The position numbers and the translations under genes are program-made. The notes under the pieces were generated by a model. That model was not told the origin of the DNA. It was given only the letters and a program-made list of their open reading frames with translations, and made no database searches. Positions 59,485 to 64,000 of a DNA stretch of 64,000 nt are shown piece by piece. This DNA is from Epinephelus fuscoguttatus (Eukaryota > Chordata > Actinopteri > Perciformes > Serranidae): contig NC_064756.1 in assembly GCF_011397635.1 (NCBI RefSeq), forward strand, positions 32,726,996 to 32,790,995. The letters run 5' to 3'. Each line of letters starts with the position of its first letter. Position 1 is the first letter of the stretch.

Positions 59485-62400
59485 GTGAGTTTCTGGCATG
59501 CAAACGTTTATCTTATTCCTTTCCCGAACATCTTGTTCATGTGATACTTTTTACTACATGATGTTTTTATATAATAGCTTGGGTCTATATTTGCTTCCTG
59601 TTACCTGATGTCATTCACATACACTGCAAAATATCCCATCAAGAAATACAAAGGGACCCATGTAGAATGTTTATATTGTCAAGTTTGAAGCGTCTGTAGC
59701 TGTGTGCAATAGGGTAATCAATGTCTGGTCTCTTGTTTGGGTGTATTAATTTTGTTTATCTGATTATAATTGTCTTAGGTGGGATTTAATTGACATATTT
59801 GAAATGCAATGTCAGTATCAGAATAGATTTTGCTCAGCTATGTTCATCCTCTTAATCACATTGCTTAAGCTTTTTTTTATTGGGGCCTGTTCACAGCTGT
59901 CAATCTTCTCCGCAATAATAATAATAAGCTATACTAAACCATACTTGAGGTAGAGATCAGAAAGAGTATCTTGTGATATCACTGATTATTATTTTTTATT
60001 TTTTTTTGCAAGTTAGACAGTGTGCAGAGGTTTACAATGGTCATAAGTCATTTAAACTGGGACTGCATACTGTCCTCTGGGGTCTGTCCTGGGGTTAAAA
60101 AAAAAAAAAAGACAATGAAAAGCTTGGAAACACTTGTTTTTTAGCCATCCAGGTGAAAAAAACAAGCATTCCCAACAACACGTTGCAGGAAGTCGAGAAA
60201 ATATTAAACTGCGGTCTGTTCTACGAACTCACATACTCAGCTAGCAAAGGTCTTCACATGGAAATATTCACAACTTGGATTAACTATTTTATGAAAATCC
60301 CTTTAGTATTATTTTAATTGGTGGACCACTAAACACTAAAAGTAATACAGATAATCAAGAGATGGACCAGAGTGCGGCTGATAAGTGTCAGCAGTGTGTT
60401 ATCGTCCCTTCACAAGCTTCAAAATTGTAGGTATTGTCTGAATTTGGCTATTAAAGCCTTATGTTATGACAGCAAAGACTTAATTTAAAAATAAAAAATG
60501 ACTAAATATGAAGATGTTTTCATGAATAAACTCGACAAACTGCTATTATTATTTTACTGCATTTTAGCATGTGGTTTGTCCTACTGGTGTACCCCAGCAG
60601 AAGCCATTGTTACACTGCTGTGGATACAATCAATGTCAAACACTGTACTGTGTCTCTTTCATAACTTTAAAATGTATAAGACTAAAAAGTGGAGTACTAG
60701 AATGTAATATGAGTTTTATGTAGGCTATATCACTGTCTCTATATCTATAGTATGTCATAAAACTGTCATTATAAAGTCATAGTGTGTGAACTTCTCCTTT
60801 GTGGTCCTCCATCATATTCTGGCTCCCCTAAATGGCACTCAGACATCAAAACTTTGAGAACCCTAGATCAGAGATTTTTGTTTCAAAATGCTCTGAAATG
60901 GTCAGTCTAGCTGTTAAGTTTCTCAAAATTTTTCCTGGGAGGAATTACTCCCAGACCTGTTGGAAGGTTGGGTCGCAGAAGGTGTGGACTGAAAGTAGTC
61001 CCCCAGTGCTGAATAGGTGATTATGGCCTTGATATAGATTCCTAAAATTACACACGCAAACCACATTATAAAACTGCCTTGTTTGAATTTTTTGTGTCAG
61101 AGTCTCCAAAATAGTTTGTAGGAGTAAGGCATGGACTTGTCTGTTATTACCCCATGTTGAAATGAAAAGTTTTAATAAATAGTGGGACTGGTGGAACACT
61201 GTTTGTGTTCAGCTACAAAAAGCTTCAAACAGCTACTTTATGATTTAGCAATGTGAAAAAATGAGAAAAGGTTGAAATGGACAGTCATTTCCTATTACTT
61301 CCTTAAAGCAGAACCATTTTTATGAAATTCTAATTCCCATGCCGTGCTGTAGATCCACATAATTGAAAACTCGGCAAAAAGATACTTTTATTTTTAAATC
61401 CCTACAATCTAGCAAACAAAAGCTTGACAGGCTGACAAAATGAGGAAATCTTGACTTTTCGTCTGCCTCTCTGATTTGGATGCTCCGGAAAGGTCTTACC
61501 AAATTACATTAATGTCAAACAATGGATTATACTTCTTCACAAGATGTGAGTGGTCATTTCAATACATCACAGAATTAATCAATTTTTTTCTCTTTTCCTT
61601 TTTGTAAATTTGGGGAGATCCCAAATGTCTCTCTCTAAACTGAGAACAGAAGTTAATCAAATAAAGTGGGATTGAGCATATCAATCATCTGGTCTCTTCC
61701 AGGGTCCATGTTGACTGCCAGAGCACATGTCATCATTCATTTTCAGCCAATTTACTTGATGAATAAACAGCCTGGCTCAGTGTTTGGCACCCATTTTGCA
61801 TTTACATAAATCTAATTTCAGGTGAAATATTCAAAGCTCACCTTTACCCCAAGACAGCCTTCAGTCCTTACGTTGTGACTGGGACTACCACGTCCATTGA
61901 ATGCTTAGCAAAGGCGACTAAAGGAGGCTGGCAGGCTTCTTCTGAATGCTCACATACAAATTTACCAAGATCTGAGATTCGCATGGCTTCCTAAGACAAG
62001 CACTAATTTCCATGTCATTTTTATGACAGTGCCATGATTATGTATATTTGTCAAATGGCAACAAAATTACTGAGATACATATTTTGTGTCTGAGAGTCAG
62101 GGGAGGTAGAATGATTTTAGCCAAGGTTAGGGTGAGTTACTTTGATTGGGTTTACGTCATGGTATCATTTAATTTGAAAAAATGGCTGCCATTTGTCTAC
62201 ATATACATAAAATTAATAAGGTACGCCTGTTTCCTTTAGTTACTGCAAATGTGTGGTAAGTACAGGTTTGACTGACACTTAATATACCTTCTGGATAATG
62301 GAATATGATATCTTGAGAACTACATTACCATTCCCTATGAAGCTTTTGTGGTTTGTTGTAGTTAGACTTCTGACATTGATATTGGTAGTCTTCAGCAATG

Positions 62401-64000
62401 ATTTATAGACAGCATTGAGCTGTGAGGAACGTATTTCTAACTTTCAGTTAGGAGGAGAAAATGGAAAACAACAGAAACGGTCAAGAGAGAGTCAGACCTG
62501 ATGTGGAGTGGGAGCTAAAGTGTGTTCTGTTAACAAAAACGAGACCACTCATGAAAGCAAGTGCAGGGCTGTAGCCTAGTAGGTGGTAAAAATGACACCC
62601 ACTGTATTCACACTGTATCACTGTGTGCAATATGGACACCAGCTGCTTTAGAAATATCATGCAAAGTACATGTAGGTGGGGGGCGGGGGTAAAGTTATAG
62701 ATCTGAATTTTTAAACTGAGGCAGTCAAACGACAACTACAGAAAAGCCTAGCAATAAGGTCCTCTTTTTTTTTAATACACTGAAAAATAAAAGATGGCAA
62801 GTTTAGCAGTTTGATTTCAGATGGTTGTACAGGATTCTAGTTAATGTTGCAACAACAGCTCATTATTAACACCTATTTGATACAAAAAAGGAGTGTTGAA
62901 ATTCTTCTCTGCAACAAGCAGTAGATCCAGAGACTTTTTAATGAGTTTGCTGTCAGATGATCAAAAACTGTGCCACCAGGCAATTGCACATTTACTGTCT
63001 TCAAGATAACGGACTTTAGCATCTGTGTTTGAATCTGTCCTCTCTTCTGTGCAACTGTCTGTTAATTCTGACTCTTAGTGAAGGTGCTTACATCAGTGTG
63101 TGGGATACTCACAGGTTATGCTAACAATCACAGAGCATGGAAAAGTAAAAATGAGACAATGACTTTCTGCAATGACAGATATGGTAATCATAGGATGGCT
63201 TCAGCACTAATTGCCACAATGAGAGCTGCTTTGTGACTGACTTTGCATCATGTAAGATAGTGTATGTCTTCAATTTGTGCATTAAGACTACTGGCGCTCC
63301 ATATTCATCTTAGATTGCTTTTATTACATGGCTGATTGACCATGACAGATCCTGTAGCTTTTAGATTATTTTTCTATGAGATGAAACTGACATTTCGTCA
63401 CGCTGTCCAATAAGATTCCACCGAGGTGTTGAGCCTCCTGATTCAACTTTGCATTACTGCTTCTGATAAATGAAAAGAAATGTCCTCAATCTCAAAGTCA
63501 CCTCCGAGCTCTAATATGGTCAGTTTTGTAGATTGCATGCATGCCTGCGCTTTCAGATTGGCTGGCTTTATTTTTAGTGCTTGTTTTGAGGTAGTGAGTG
63601 GCTGTAAGGCACAAACTGGTTGCAGACTTGACTGAGTATCAAATTGTCATTTTGAAAGTGACAAGGTGCTGATTTGCCCGCCTGGCACTGAGCGATTGGA
63701 CATCACTGTTGACAAATGGGCAGTGGAACAAAACTGGCAGGATGCTAGGGAAGACAAAATGCCTTCAGCCAGTGTTTTTTTTCTATCTGTTATCACAGCT
63801 GGACAACAGCTAGTTAAAATTCCTGAATTTACTGATAGTATAATCATTTTGCTGCCAACCATTTCTGTGTCAAGCGCACCTCCAGCAAATATTTATCCAC
63901 AGTGCTGTTATTGTATTTTCAGTCTATGGCTATTGTCAGTTATTTGTTTGATGTGTGGAAAAAGTGGACTGTGTGGATTCCTGCTTTTTATTTAAATTCT
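59485..64000. other. Gene-poor DNA to the end of the window
   Basis: No gene recognised. There are an (AAT)n tract near 59916, T/A runs near 59995 and 60098, and a GGTGGGGGGCGGGGG patch near 62675. The patch 61700-62000 is repeat-free and GC-balanced, possibly regulatory. The 109-codon frame at the end (63666-63995) resembles no protein I know. Confidence 0.5.

Noticed and set aside
63666-63995. 109-codon frame at the window end
   Set aside because: No family resemblance and no splice or promoter context; length is within chance for 42 kb of AT-balanced DNA.
34000-64000. Search for a mir-708-type microRNA, which lies in a TENM4 intron in mammals
   Set aside because: I did not find its mature sequence on either strand; the window probably does not reach tenm4 introns.

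Overview
The window reads as nuclear DNA of a teleost fish, probably a percomorph. The genes are split by GT-AG introns. Their proteins match vertebrate RAB30, PRCP and FAM181B closely. The gaps hold teleost-type dispersed repeats such as hAT-like TAACG elements, small inverted-repeat elements and LINE/SINE tails. Gene order and orientation (rab30 > prcp > fam181b, all on +, then a long gene-poor stretch) match human 11q14, where TENM4 lies beyond FAM181B. No bacterial-type operon, CRISPR array, rRNA or recognisable tRNA was seen.

Layout. 1-381: end of a rab30 intron and its last coding exon. 382-3613: rab30 3' UTR or intergenic DNA, an AT-rich block, and the prcp promoter and 5' UTR. 3614-16026: a complete nine-exon prcp gene; the exons join into an uninterrupted 507-residue serine carboxypeptidase with an intact Ser/Asp/His triad. 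16027-20479: prcp 3' UTR and spacer DNA with enhancer-like patches. 20480-21442: fam181b, one coding exon of 320 residues with a TEAD-binding omega-loop motif. 21443-64000: about 42 kb with no gene I can recognise.

The 42 kb stretch mixes repeats with long repeat-poor sequence. The repeats include two related elements with ends at TTAA, a 920-bp hAT-like element carrying an internal duplicated segment, a perfect 87-bp tandem duplication, and a 33-nt near-perfect palindrome. The repeat-poor parts (especially about 43.9-44.2 and 48.6-57.8 kb) look like candidate conserved regulatory DNA. Near 57.88-59.48 kb there is a promoter-like patch, a possible first exon and a possible 90-nt internal exon with clean splice sites; these could belong to an unannotated transcript or to a 5' exon of a gene beyond the window.

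The three genes do not form a pathway: Rab30 acts in Golgi and endomembrane traffic, PRCP is a lysosomal/secreted prolyl carboxypeptidase, and FAM181B is a nervous-system-expressed TEAD interactor. Their proximity more likely reflects old conserved synteny, perhaps held by shared regulatory DNA. I found no convincing new molecular system. The best leads are the candidate exon pair at 58-59.5 kb, the rearranged hAT element, and the possible enhancers in prcp intron 6 and the gene-poor stretch.
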